Below the pieces are notes generated by a model. It saw only the letters and a program-made list of their open reading frames with translations, had not been told where the DNA came from and ran no database searches. From contig BLZA01000021.1 in the NCBI GenBank assembly GCA_013423385.1, forward strand, positions 868,001 to 932,000: 64,000 nucleotides of DNA. Direction: 5' to 3'. Below are positions 43,933 through 56,385 of the stretch, piece after piece. The first letter of the stretch is position 1. Every line of letters starts with the position of its first letter. This DNA comes from Naganishia liquefaciens. Taxonomy: Eukaryota; Basidiomycota; Tremellomycetes; Filobasidiales; Filobasidiaceae. Both the position numbers and the translations under genes were made by a program.

Positions 43933-46189
43933 ATGTCAGCCCCGACAACAGAAGCATCAGCATCCACGGAGGTGTCCGTCCCAGACGAGGTGCAGAAGGG
44001 GATGGATCAGCTCAAGATCACAAATGCCGACGATGCCGCTCCGTCTCCGGGTCCCGCGACAATCTCAACCCCTGCAGGATCAACGCCGGAAGTACGAGCC
44101 AGGGACATGGCAGCCTCATCATCAAATGGTGCACCAGCACCGACGGGCACAAGAACGTTCGGTGCCAATCGGCTTCCTCCGATGTCGGGACAGCAATCAC
44201 CCAACGGAGCACGTCCCATGGCGCCTGCACCGCGAATCGGAATGCCATCTTCATCAACCGCTCCGGGGAGCAGTAACGGGGTCAGACCGGGACAGCCGCC
44301 AAACAGGATGCAGCCGCCGTCGTTGATGGGGATGCGCGGACGAGGCGTCATGTCGCCTGGCCAGGGAACGGGACAGACAAAGCTTCCACCGAGTTTACAA
44401 GCCAAGATGGACGCAGTAAGTAATAACGATTTATCATCCTTTCTGTGTAGGCTGAAGCCACTTCTCCAGCAAATGGCACGGGTCGCAAAGGAGGGCGCAT
44501 CCGCCAACACCGACAGGAACGATCCAACAAGCATGTCCAGTCTTCTGGCATCTGCCGCTGCTCGAGCTTCCGCGCCGGCGCCCTCTTCGCCAAATCCACG
44601 TCCAGGCGGACCAGCACTCGGCGGTCTCGCGGCTCGTCGTGCAGCTGCAGCCGCAAGTGCAGGAGGCGCCGGAGGCCCACCGAGTCTCGCGGGAAGAGGT
44701 CCGGGTCCGGGAATGGGTATATCAGGTGGCATGGGAGGTGGACCCGGTGCCGGTGGGCCGGGAATGGCGGGTAGGCTGAGACGACCGGGCCAGGGTTTGA
44801 CGCTGAGCAGCATGGGCGGTGGCGCTGGGCCGGGACGGGGCGCGTCGGATGCGCCATTTTCGAGTTTCAGGGGAATTGTGGATCCTTCGGGACGATTGAA
44901 TTTCCAGTCAAAGGCCGTGCTGCATGCAGACGGTGTGGATTTCACCAATGGACAATCGTACAAGATCAATAAAGACGAGATGGAGCTTCAGGAGGAATTG
45001 GGCAAGGGCAATTATGGGAGTGTACAAAAAGTGTATCATAGGCCCACAAAGGTGGTCATGGCCATGAAGGTGAGTTCATCTTCGACTGATATGCGGCCGA
45101 TAATTTATATGCGGATCTTGCAGGAAATCCGCCTAGAACTCGACGAATCAAAACTCAACGGAATCATCATGGAACTCGATATCCTCCATCGGGCTGTAGC
45201 CCCAGAAATCATTGAGTTCTACGGCGCATTCACAATTGAGTCATGCGTCTACTATTGCATGGAATACATGGATGCCGGCAGTTTGGACCGCATGCATGGC
45301 GATGGCGTGCCGGAAGACGTTTTGGCGCGGATTACCAAGAGCATTATCAAGGGTTTGCGGTTCCTGAAAGATGAATTGTCGGTCATGCATCGAGGTAAGT
45401 TCGATTTTCCACTGTAAAGCGTCATGTATCGCTGAAAAGAGCCTTTTCTAGATGTCAAACCAACAAATGTCTTGGTAAATACCAAGGGACAAGTCAAGCT
45501 GTGCGATTTTGGTGTATCTGGACAGCTTGAGAAGAGTCTTGCAAAGACGAATATCGGGTGCCAGAGCTACATGGCGGTAGGTCAATTCGTGGTAGGAGCG
45601 CCTTCTCTGGTTAAACGGTCTTTGTCATTTTCAGCCCGAACGAATCAAAGGCGAGTCGCAAAACAACTTGGGCACATATACGGTTTCCTCGGACGTGTGG
45701 TCCGTGGGATTGAGTATAATCGAACTCGCGATGGGTTGCTATCCGTATCCGCCTGAAACATACTCGAACGTATTTGCACAGTTACAAGCTATTGTGCATG
45801 GACCACCGCCGCGATTGCCAGAGGGATACAGTGACGTCGCTCAGGACTTCGTAGCGCAATGGTTTGTCTCAATTTCTCAAGCAAACGGAATGTCGCTGAC
45901 CCTCTCCTTCAGTCTGCAAAAGGAGCCAGAGAAGCGATGGACTTATGCTCAACTGCTGGACCATCCATGGATGAAGGCAGACGCCGAACGTGAGGTCGAC
46001 ATGGTGGGATGGGTTGCACGCGCCCTCGAAGCGCGCGCAGCCAAGAAGAAGAATGGCGCGGCCGTGAGCAGCAGCGGTCCGGAAGTAGCCATCAACCACG
46101 CCGATGGACCAGCGACGACAACAGCTGGCGATGTGGTCCCGAATCCAAATCAACAAACAACGTCTGCAGAGCCGGCTCAACAATCATAA
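43933..46189 (+). CDS. PBS2: MAP kinase kinase Pbs2 (HOG pathway)
   Basis: Dual-specificity kinase that activates Hog1 in osmotic and other stress. The long N-terminus is rich in Ala, Pro, Gly and Ser and acts as a scaffold region in the family. The kinase domain starts [20 protein letters not shown], a diagnostic Pbs2/Wis1 string, then [20 protein letters not shown] with the ATP-binding Lys, [65 protein letters not shown] with the activation-loop Ser and Thr, GCQSYMAPERI and [20 protein letters not shown]. It ends with [20 protein letters not shown] and a polar tail. Short introns lie near 45070, 45395, 45577 and 45862. The 35-bp GT-AG-like stretch near 44410 would break the frame and is not spliced in this model. 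Confidence 0.93.
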
Positions 46190-46723
46190 CTCGCCGCATC
46201 CGGGTGGCTTCGGTCGCCCTCTCAGGAAGCATCAACCTTTCGAGCCGAGGTTCCATGTCTTGCTTTTCATTTTACGCTCGTGACGACGCATATAGTATCC
46301 GACGATCTAAGAGATTCCTACTTGCCCTCTGAAATGATTGACCACCATGTACCGAATGTAGCCACTTGAAATCCAGAAATCATGTACCTGATTTGAGCGC
46401 AACCTTTTCATTTCGACTGGCACGGATGATTCCATGATATTTCCGAAGAAGAGAATCTGCAGCGTAGTACAACTGTGATATTGCGGAGACTCGACGAAGC
46501 TGATGAAGTCCGCGACCTGCCAAGGCAAAGCAGGAAACCCCGTGGAGCGGTCATGACGTGTCTTTTGGGGAGATGGAAGTGATCGAGATGCGAAAGCGGA
46601 GGCTCTGTGTGCCTGAACAATGCGGTTGGTCCCAAAGTTGCTTCTGCGGTATGCTTGTAGCTACACAGCTTTGGTTCATCATTACTTCGACAAATCCATA
46701 CGACGTCCCGATTGCAGGGAGGT
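46190..46723. other. intergenic, same-direction neighbours
   Basis: 534 bases between the Pbs2 stop and the AAA ATPase start. No gene, TATA box or repeat stood out. Confidence 0.5.
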
Positions 46724-49700
46724 ATGTTTCGTCATGTGGTGCGCCATCGCTTGCGCCAGGCCAACAAGCTTGGCTCTTATCCGGCGGCGGCCTGCTCGAC
46801 TGCCTCCAACTCGCTTCGGACCATTTCCATGACAGCAGGACGACGATCACCTCGTGCCTATGACAAGATTCGGGCTCTCGCCGATAGGCAGGGAACAGAT
46901 GGGGACGCTGAAGGTCGGGACCATGAGGCACAAGCGTATCAGCGGGAAGCTGCCATTGCGGAAAATCCCTTAGGAAAGAGGAGCTTCAAGATGGTCAAGA
47001 TGGCCAACCCGACTCCGGGGGATGACGCAAAATCAGCTGGGAACAAAGATCAAGTCACCTCTGCTTCGACCCGTGTGAACTCTCTACCCAGCGACTTTAG
47101 CGAGAAATACCTCAGCTCTCCTTCACCACCTCCGCCGAATTCTGAAGATGACCCGGATGCAGAAACAGGATCGTCTATCTCGTTCTACGAAGCGCAACTC
47201 AAGAATCAGCTGTTAGCATCTTTCCTTCCGGTCAATCAGCGAGCAACGCCAGATCCGTTGTTGGCTATTGTTTGTCCCATCGAAGGCGGCGAGTATATTG
47301 TTCGGCAGACGATCGAGCGAGCGGCTGCTCTGGTCAATGCCGATGTTGTGAGATTGGAGTCCATCGAATGTCTGGGAATGCGGCAGTATGGAAACCTGGG
47401 ACCAGGCAAGTTTCCATTGACGGTGTCAAACGGAGCAAAGGCTGAGTGTTTACTCTAGCTGGAGAGAATCTGCAACTTGGATCGAATCCTCTGCTGACGA
47501 GCGAGGAAGCACCTGCCGTGTCTCAAGACTCCGAAGAACCGCAGCTGCTGGCCATTGAGGACGAAGGCGAAGAAGGTGAACACGGCGGAATCACTATTGG
47601 CCAACCTATCGAGATCTCGTTGCCGATGATTGGAGGTTCCGCATATCAGTCAGGTATGTCTTCTATGCCAACAAAGGCAGAACTCGGCGAACAATACATT
47701 CGACACATGAACAAGGCAAAAGTCGAGAAGTTGATGGCCGATATTGTCAACGTTACCGATCAGCGCAATCACATGGCGCCGGAGTCATCCAGTCAGGGAG
47801 CGCAAGTTCGACCTCGGATCATTTATATTCAAGATGCTGTCGCGATGGCAAGCTCATTTGAGGACTGGTTCCCGGCTCTCCTTAAAGCTGTGCGCGCAAG
47901 ACGTCGGACAGGCCTTCCTCCGAATGAGGCGCAGCATGCGGTCACCAGGCCGACCACCATAGTTCTTGGATGTACGCCTTCGATACTGCATAGCTCTGTG
48001 AACCTGCGAGCCAAGAAGAATTCCGAAGCGCTTGCTTCAGCAGCGGAGAATGATTCTCCTGTGATGGCAGATCGACCGCCTATCCCTCCAGCTTTGGCCA
48101 ACTTCCTGAGCAGTCTACGTGGGGGGAAACAGGGAACTAGCGGAACTTCGAGCGAGGCGGAGGAGTTATGGAAGGGAAGCGAAGAGGATGACGTTTTGGG
48201 AAGAAAGACAAGGTTGAAGCGGCGATTGAGACGATTCAGGCTGAGCGACGAGCGGTATGATCTCTCACTTCAACTCGATTACTCACAACTGATGAACGTA
48301 TGGTCAGGGAATTGCGAGCGTTGTTGCCAGAGTTCGGAGAACATTCGGAAAGGCAGGAGGATCGAGCTATGCCGGGTCCCAGATTGATGGATCTTTCAGC
48401 GATAATCAACGGTGGCGGCAACGGCAGAGGACGTCGCGGGCGGGGAAATTCCGAAGTGATCGAAGCGGCAACCAACAGAGATTCGGCTCGCCCTTGGAAG
48501 GTCTTAGGGACTCTTCCACTGAAGCGGGATGTTGCGCGTGAACGGCGTGAACGGCAACAGCAACGCTTACGCATCAACTCATTGCTTTTGCGGAAAGCTA
48601 TAGGACTCCAGGGTGGGACGATGACTTCGGAAGATATGGCCAGCGAACTTAATAGCGACGATCCCAACATTGATACTTCGATACACCAGGAGTTGACCGA
48701 TATCAGAGATAGCTTTGCAGATGCAATCTGGCCATGGCTCACCATTCAGCATCTCGCGTCCATCGCTATCGGCCATTCCCTCGCGTCAAGGCCGTCATTG
48801 AGGAACACGGGATACCCAGAAGTGCCAATCACCTGGAGGGCCATCGCGGAAGCGTCTATACATGAAGAGGCCGGAGAGAGCCAGGCAGCAGATTTCATCG
48901 CTAATTACGGCGGCAGTAGCAAGGATCAGACGAGCTCTAACGGTCATCGAGCCAAAGGTCAAGCGGATCCAATCCGCGACCCCGTCATCGAGGCCATCAA
49001 GCGTGATAAATCGCTCAACACGCACGAAAAGCGCCTCCTTGGATGTATCGTCGATCCCACAAAGCTATCATCAACAACCTTCGACGACGTCTACCTACCC
49101 GAGAAGACCATTGATGCTGTGCGTTCAGTAGTCACTTTGCCCTTGATTTATCCGGATGCGTTCAATACCGGTATCTTGGCTCAACATGCAACCGGGAACG
49201 CATTGTTGTTCGGGCCGCCAGGAACAGGTAAGACCCTGCTTGCACGGGCGCTCGCTCGTGAAAGTGGGGCTCGTATGATCGCCGTCCAGCCCAGTGATGT
49301 GACGGACATGTATGTTGGAGAAGGTGAAAAGCTGTAAGTCTTGAAGTATCATTGTCATGCATATGACTGACACACCGGGCCTTCATCCAGAGTCAAGGCA
49401 GTGTTCTCGCTAGCGAGACGGATGTCTCCTTGTATCGTATTCTTGGACGAGGTAGATAGCTTGTTTGGAGCAAGAAGCGGCCAAAATTCGGGCGGCGCCC
49501 AAGCGCATAGGCAGATCCTTACCGGTATGTACCCGTTTCTACTATGCATGCAAGAGCCTCTTCTAATGGAAATTCACCTGACACAGAATTCATGCAAGAA
49601 ATGGATGGTCTGAGCTCGGCATCAAAGAACAGAGAGCAGCGCATCGTGGTTATAGGCGCAACGAATCGACCTTATGTGAGCATCTTTGTTTCAGCCTGTG

Positions 49701-51880
49701 TCAGGTTTCTGACAATGGTGCATGCTTTCTGCAGGATTTGGATGAAGCAGTGCTTCGTCGTTTGCCCCGAAGACTTTTGGTCGACCTTCCCGGAGTCAAG
49801 GAAAGGGAAGCCATACTGCGCATATTGCTGAAGAACGAAAAGTTGGCCGATGATGTTGACCTCCAGAAACTTGCGGAAGAAACGGACACATATTCTGGCT
49901 CAGATCTCAAACGTAAAGTGTGCTGGAACGCTCGTCGTAGATTTTGCTGATCTCTTCCTGTATGTAGATCTCTGTGTCAGTGCCGCCCTGGCAGCCCTGA
50001 AGGAGACGATTCATCTGCCATGGAAATCTGGGAATTCCGCGTGGACACCCAGTCCTCCGGGTCTAAACGCCGGTGTCGGTTCAGGACCTGCGAATGCTTA
50101 CGCGCATGCCATGCCGGATGCGGAAATACAGGAATCGGAGATACCAAGTCCAGATGAGATCGTGCCTCAGCCTCAAATGCAACGCCTGCGAGGTCTCGCT
50201 CGCGAGGATGAATCGAACCGCGCATCGTGGAATCAACCTACGTTATTGACGGCTTTGCAAGAGTTCTTCGGACCCTACATCGCACCGATGCAAGTTCATG
50301 GTCTGATGTCAAGGGATACGAATCTCGTGTACGAACAGCGATTGTCTTCGCGGAAAAGTCGTCTTGACGATAACAATGAGATTCTTCTTAGCCCGACGCT
50401 GTCGGCGCAGCGACAAGATGCGTATGTTCGGTCACCCACGACACATACGGCCGATCAAGTATCGCTTCACAGGAAACGGCAACGGGGTAGCCACGTGGAT
50501 GAGCTCTTGCAATCTCCAGCTTATGCCGGTCTGAATCCGCCATCAGAAATTCTGACGCTATTACGCGAGAGGCGTTATAGAGGAGCTGCCTTTTATTTCC
50601 TCTCCCAAGAGGAATTGCGAAGCGATCAACGCCTAATCTCTCTGCTTCAAGAAACGATCTACCTCGACATGCGAGGCTTGACTTCGGGAAAGCCACACGA
50701 CTTGGCGATCCGTCTCGGTTGGACCTGTACAGGTGCCAAGCGGGGTCCTTCTCGGGAGGCTCTGCATCAAAGATTCGTTGTAGAGCAAGGTCGACTGCCA
50801 TCAATCAAGGATATCCAGAGAGCTACCGTCGAGGACGGCTTTGACCCTCATGCTCTCTCGGAAGCGATGGTCGACTGCAAAGCCGCAATGAAGACCCCAG
50901 GAACTTCGATGCCGAAAGCGGATGCCATTGCGTCGGACATAACACGTGACTGGACGCTCTATTACAACCAGCAACTACATGATCAAGTGTTAGAGGGAGC
51001 ACTGGCGAAGCAGACCCGCAAGGACGGCCAGAAGCACATTCATCATGCTCGTCCCGGGCCGGGACTTCATCAGCTATCCACGTTGCTGCGCAAAATCCAG
51101 GAACTCAAACAAGACAGGGGTTTCCAACCGGATTGGGTTACAGTGAATCTCGTGGTCAAAGCATGGCTTCGCGGCCTGGCTGCCGGCGTGCAAAAGTCGC
51201 CTTACGGAGTGGGAGAAATCTTCCACGCCTTCAAGAACGTGCTTACTACGGAGACGATTAGGAAGCATAATATCGACTACGATCGTATCTTACAACCCCT
51301 AGGCAAAATGCTTGTTAAAGCGTTGAAGAACAACGGCGAGTGGCTCAAAGCCAGAGAGGTACTAGCATGGATGTCCGAGATGCGGCGAGCAAGTACGGCG
51401 GATGGGGAACCCGTGGAAGCCGGCGCAAATGGTCCGGCCGTCGCAGACACAAAGATCGATGGGCTTTCTGCCAGAAATCAGGCTAGCGATGTGTCAGGAC
51501 CGAAGATCCATGGCCCTAAGGCAGACGGGGCTGCACTCTCGGAAGAAGATGAAACGGAAGCAACAACTTTGCCACCGCCGACGAGAGAACGAATCATCAG
51601 CATGAAACACTTCAAGATTGCCATGCAAGAGATAACTCCATCTTCCTCGGAGAGCGGAAACCTGCCAGAGCTGCGAAAGGTAAGAGCGCCGGAGCTAGTG
51701 CTTTGAACGCTCACTGATCATTCTTCCATCTATTTGCAGTGGGCTTCACAGTATGGAGAAGGCGGTACGGAACGAGGCAAAAAGTCGGGATACGGATCCA
51801 AGTTTGGATTTGGAGATGACAAAGTGAACAAGAAGGAGGCTGCTTATGGTCGTGTCAGGCCCGAGGAAGACAGCAATTAG
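46724..51880 (+). CDS. mitochondrial AAA ATPase (Msp1/ATAD1-like) with an inserted PPR-like region
   Basis: The start at 46724 gives an Arg-rich presequence, MFRHVVRHRLRQANKL. A long N-terminal part follows with PDPLLAIVCPIEGGEYIVRQ; a GC-AG intron at 47406-47458 joins LGPG to AGENLQLGSN. The frame change near 48215-48350 is not fully settled. The AAA module has NALLFGPPGTGKTLLARALA (Walker A), MIAVQPSDVTDMYVGEGEKL, CIVFLDEVDSLFGARSG (Walker B), EFMQEMDGLSSASKNREQRI, VVIGATNRPYDLDEAVLRRL and PRRLLVDLP. After SAALAALKETIHLPW come about 440 residues foreign to this family, then the normal C-terminus MKHFKIAMQEITPSSSESG and LRKWASQYGEGG. The inserted block has PPR-like features (FQPDWVTVNLVVKAWLRGL, LGKMLVKALKNNGEWLKARE). 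The whole block is one open frame from 49850 to 51706. Confidence 0.85.
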
Positions 51881-52053
51881 AACAGCTCGCCCGCATTGGG
51901 GAGACGATCAGTCGCAGCATATTCCTTGCATCGAATAAGAGCGAGAAAATCTATAAATTTAAATAACCTTAGCATTACACCTAGCACAAGACTGTCTATG
52001 ATGAGCCTGTGATACAATCTACGGAGAACTCAGTGTCCTCGGATTCCTGTTGC
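51881..52053. other. short gap between convergent 3' ends
   Basis: 173 bases, AT-rich, probably the two 3' untranslated regions. Confidence 0.5.
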
Positions 52054-52702
52054 CTATTCCAAAGCCCCGCCTGCTGCAGCATCACCGGCATCTCCTTCAG
52101 GCTCCACGTCTACCGTTGATTCTTCTACACTTGTCGACTCCTCGCTCTGCGCCTGCACTGCAGCCTGCTGTTCCATGAGCTTCTTTTCTTGCGGTGTCTT
52201 CGCGAGTGGCTTTCTGCGGATCGCCTTTTGATCTCGGTTTGACTTCATCCATGCGCCCTGAGCGTGGCACCAAGAACATTAGCGTTACTCTCCGTGATGC
52301 GCGCCAACACTCCTACTGCTCACATCTTTAGCTGTCCGCCTCTTTGCTGCCCATTCATTCTCCAAACGCTTCATCTCCCCAAGCTTTGCCTCCAGATCCG
52401 CGGAGAATTGCTGGTCTGTCTTCATTGCGTGCACGAGCATTTCATCGGCAGACAACGCCTTTTCGGTATTGTCTGTGTACCCTATACCGGACAGGGCGCC
52501 AAAGAAGATCATAACGCACCTGATCAGAGAGAAAGGCGGACCGTCAAGTGAGTTATGCATGACAAAGTTCCATTGCTGGGACTCACGCGAAGAAAACAAG
52601 AAGGAGCGGCAATTGGCCTCGCCTTATTGACTTGAACATTCTGAATCCAACGGCTCTTCCCACCGTTTGCGCGTCTGTGTGTTGCTCATAAGGAGCTGTC
52701 AT
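52054..52702 (-). CDS. small single-span membrane protein, function unknown
   Basis: Three exons with introns near 52518-52585 and 52258-52322. The N-terminal part AVGFRMFKSIRRG is followed by one membrane segment, LPLLLVFFACVMIFFGALSG, split by an intron at FA/CV. Then comes a charged, probably coiled-coil part, MKTDQQFSADLEAKLGEMKR and NEWAAKRRTAKD, a basic stretch SNRDQKAIRRKPLAKTPQEK and an acidic Ala/Gly tail. I do not recognise the family. The frame stays open upstream to 53155 (about 150 more codons with an ATG), so the start is uncertain; 52702 is chosen because the upstream part looks non-conserved and Arg/Ser-rich. Confidence 0.6.
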
Positions 52703-55136
52703 GTTGTTCCTCTTGGTGGGGGTATGAATGTCTTGCTGTATGCTAGTGTCGACGATTGGACGATGCGGTATCACCATTTTGGGCGGGAACCAAGTTGGGA
52801 ACAACCGGCGAAGAGTGATATGTAGGAGCGCGCGTTGATTACCTTCGTGCTTCGAAAGTGACCCGCTGTATGTCGCGCGCGGAAGCGGGATTCGGGAGAG
52901 ACAGCCGTGTTCTTTATTGAAGAAACGTGGGGCTCGATTACAACACAATGCGCAACGCGCTGATCCGCTCTCGACGATATTTTGAAGGCTCAAAACGTAG
53001 ACCAGCAGAAGGCCGAGTGTGGAGGGACTCAACAGCGAGAGCGCATGCCCGCTTCTGCTGATCCTTAATGGCTGCGCGTCCAGAGCGCGCGGCGACCTTG
53101 AGACACGTCGAAGCTCGGTCGCTCGGTAAATCACGTAACGCGGTGGTATTGCCATGCTGGCATCTTTGATGCTGCCCTGCTGGCATCTTCGACCTCTGTC
53201 CAGCTCTCTGTCCAGCTCTCTCCCCAGCGACAGCTCCAGTGACCCATTTCAGTGGGCTTCCAGCTGGCTGCTTTGTCATGATCTTCCACATACTTCGCCT
53301 ACGCAAAATTCTTCTCGGCCGCTTTCTCCAGCTGCTTTCTCGAGCATCTTAGGTTAGATCAATAATGATGAAAATAGATCAAAGAGAACACGGAACTTGA
53401 CAGCCGGTGTTGGTGTGAAGGTGTCAAATTACAAGTAGCTACACGAGTCGGTTGCAGCAAATACTATACAGGCACGATGTCCCACTCGCTCTTATGCTTG
53501 GATTGCAGAACGCCCTCGTTTGATAAGCTGTTTGATAAGCTGATTCGATGAATTTGACGTAACGCCACACAGCGCTTTATTATTATCTGTCAGTATCGCC
53601 GTTCGGGTTCCAGTTGAGGGTAAGATGTGTGACCATGCTCTAATTGATTTCGAGACGTTTGAATCTTTCCAGCGACCGTGCCTTGCAAATATCGACGGAA
53701 GCATGAAGTGAAAATCTCGAGAAAAGTCTGATTCGGAAGGCTGCTTTACGGGGAAGAGCTTGAGGAGCGTGGCGCCACGTTCACCAGATGAGATTGGCGC
53801 AATGCGTGGGGATGCCACAGAGTCGCACCAAGTCGAGCCATTTTATTTTGGAGGCGAATCCGGATGACATCCTGCCCGAGGTTTACCAGGGATTCGTATG
53901 ATCGTTTGACGGTGATCATAAGGCTGAAACCGTGAGTCGACAACCGCGGCAACGGAGGTTTCTTGCGTCATTTTCCTGAAACGAGCCCTGAGCAGACGAA
54001 GGGAAGGGCACGTCAGCTGATTGTATTCGCTGAGATTCGATACAGGCCGTATTGCTTTGTTGACCCACCGAGTGACGGAGGGGCAACGAATAAGCACTTT
54101 TGGTGGTTATAACGCCGTTAAAGCAGCTTCATAGTTCTGTAAATGGCTGAACCGTTTTACAGTGGTGAGCTATGCGACCCCAGTTAAGTAAGTTTTATAG
54201 TCGAATCGCTTGAGGATCCATCCTTTTCTACGCATTGAGAGCTAAGAGGCTATTCCGTTGCAACCTTTACCGTCTCGGGCCTTTGCCACCGAGAGCGATT
54301 GACATTACTCAGTTCGACCAAGCGTGCATTCCTCTCAATTTAAAGTCAATTTGAGGAGATACCAAACTAATTTCATCAAATCGGATAGTTGGGAAGAGGC
54401 GAGGCCAATCCGATGATCGCAGAAGATTTTACTCCGCCAGAGCCATCTGGATATGCGGAGTTGAAAGTGACGAATAGCACAATGAGTCGTGTGTTGTACA
54501 AGGACTAGAGAAGTAACAAAATACCTGACAAATTTCACAATGAGTCGTGTGAGGGATTCGCAGCTGTCGCCAGGGATACAAAGAAAGAAACACGCAAGCA
54601 ATCACCTATCTACTGACCATCACCCGCAGGCCGCGCCAACGCATTGTTGTCCTTGAGCCGTGATTGCCGAAAGGACGTTGATAGATGGAAAGGGGGAAGA
54701 CGTGATTGATGGCGATGAGATTCGGTGTGACGTGTCGTCCAACAGCAAGTTGATAGGCGCGTGTGCTATCATCTGACTTTACACAAGGACTCATAGCTGA
54801 AGAATCACTTCTCGCCGAAGCTACGGCAATATATCCAACGAGACAGAAAAGTTGACTTTTTTTCTTGGACCGGACTCCCATGCTTAGTGGTCAAACCCTA
54901 ACTTCACGACGGTTTGAACCCTGGCCACTGCCAATTGTGATACCGAGAAAGCCCGTCAGTTCTGGGCACTCCGATTGCAGGGCGTCTCCCGTTCTCAACC
55001 AGACACACTTCACAGCATCATCGGCTGATCTGATAGTAGGACTGCTTGAAGAAAAGTGGATTGGCACTAGCATTTAAATCGTTATTATTTTGTCGCTCAA
55101 CTCAACACAGTAATGATTATGACATGGATCGAGTCT
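52703..55136. other. 2.4-kb gene-poor region
   Basis: The largest stretch without a recognised gene. It contains a short tandem repeat, TCTGTCCAGCTC twice near 53195-53222, a repeated CTGCTGGCATCTT/CATGCTGGCATCTT pair near 53155-53187, and an exact 16-bp direct repeat (54478-54493 and 54536-54551). The right half is more AT-rich than the coding regions. I find no exon series, tRNA, rRNA or mobile element. Confidence 0.55.
54478..54551. repeat. 16-bp direct repeat pair in the gene-poor region
   Basis: CACAATGAGTCGTGTG occurs at 54478-54493 and again at 54536-54551, 58 bp apart start to start. The units contain TGAGTC, an AP-1-like half of a regulatory motif; function unknown. Confidence 0.7.
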
Positions 55137-56385
55137 TTAACCACTGACGATCGCTCCACCGTTAACGTGGATGGTTTGACCGCTAATGAAAGACCCGTCG
55201 CTGGAAGCCAAGAAGACGTATGCGGGTCCCAATTCGGAAGGCTGACCGATCCTGCCGATCGGCGCAGGGTTCTGGTGCCATTCCTTGAGCGTGTTCTTGT
55301 CCATGGCGGACTCCTGCAAGGGCGTCCAGACGGGACCGGGCGCGACGGCGTTGACTCGGATACCCTTCGACAAGAGCTGGTTGCTGAGGCAGCGGACCAT
55401 GGTGACTTGGGCTCCCTTGGTCATGGCGTAGTCGAGGAGGGAAGCTGATTGCGAATATTTAGCAAAGACCGTGAAGAACAAGGCGACGGCACGTACGAGG
55501 TCCGGCGTATGCAACTTGGGAAGCAGTGACGATGATGCTGGATCCCTTGGGCATGTGAGGAACAGCAGCTCGGGTGAGGAAGAAGGTTCCGTAGATGTTG
55601 GTCTGGAAGGGGTCAATGGTTAGCCCAGAATGGCGCCGCATGGGATCGGTCAAGCGTACCTTCATTGTTCGGTCGAATTGCTCTGTGGAGATGTCTACAT
55701 GGCCTTGTCAGTGCTGAATCCCACATACAAGTAGCGAAATATAGGCTTACCAGTGATGCTCGGTGTGTCATACATCACGGAAGCGTTGTTGACCAAGATA
55801 TCAATCCTGCCCCATCGCTGGACAACTGTCTCGATCACACGGTTGCAGCCCTGCTCGTCACGGATGTCCTGAGGAAGGAGGATACACTCTCGACCTGAAG
55901 GAAATTCAGGAAAGGAGGGCGCTGTCAAGGAGATCGCGCTTACCATTCTTCAGAATCAATCGTTCCGTCTCCTTGGCGTCAACCTCCTCCTCCGGAAGGT
56001 AGACAACAGCGACATCGGCTCCCTCCATGGCAAACATGACGGCCGCAGCGCGGCCAATCCCTGAATCTCCACCAGTAACGATCGCCTTCTTCCCGACGAG
56101 CTTGCCGGCCGCCTTGTAGAGTTCGTAGCCGTCCTGACCCTCCTGCTTGAGTGTGACGGGGTCTTTGCCCATTTCATCTTGAATTCCGACTGCTTTGCCC
56201 TCTTCACGCTGGGAGTGCACGGGGAAGGCATTGGGCCCGGGCAGGGTGCCCGAGTTGGAGGGGGCATTAGGTGCCGTTTCGGCCTGAAGAGGATGGATGG
56301 TCAGTTTGGATAAGATTCATGGAGGTTCCAAGCCCACGTTGAAAGAGTCGACGACGGACTGAGCGGTCTGCTTGATAGATTCCAT
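55137..56385 (-). CDS. short-chain dehydrogenase/reductase (SDR), YhdF/YghA-like
   Basis: NAD(P)-dependent oxidoreductase of the classical/extended-N-terminus SDR group. The start at 56385 gives MESIKQTAQSVVDSFN, then GPNAFPVHSQREEGKAVGIQ, a proline-rich leader typical of this subgroup. The Rossmann motif is KKAIVTGGDSGIGRAAAVMF. Further motifs are DVAVVYLPEEEVDAKET, RIDILVNNAS, IYGTFFLTRAAVPHM, a serine in SIIVTASQVAYAG, the catalytic LLDYAMTKGAQV (YxxxK), GIRVNAVAPGPVWTPL and a C-terminus SFISGQTIHVNGGA. Five short introns. Substrate unknown; related bacterial and fungal genes are often general-stress genes. A good TATA box lies upstream. Divergent from the DUF1749 gene. Confidence 0.9.

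Noticed and set aside
43933-44480. 35-bp GT-AG intron in the Pbs2 N-terminus (about 44410-44460)
   Set aside because: Removing 35 bases shifts the frame into an early stop, while the unspliced frame runs on into the kinase domain.
44007-44969. 320-codon minus-strand open frame over the Pbs2 N-terminus
   Set aside because: Antisense shadow of a GC-rich Ala/Pro/Gly coding region; no motif and no splice context.
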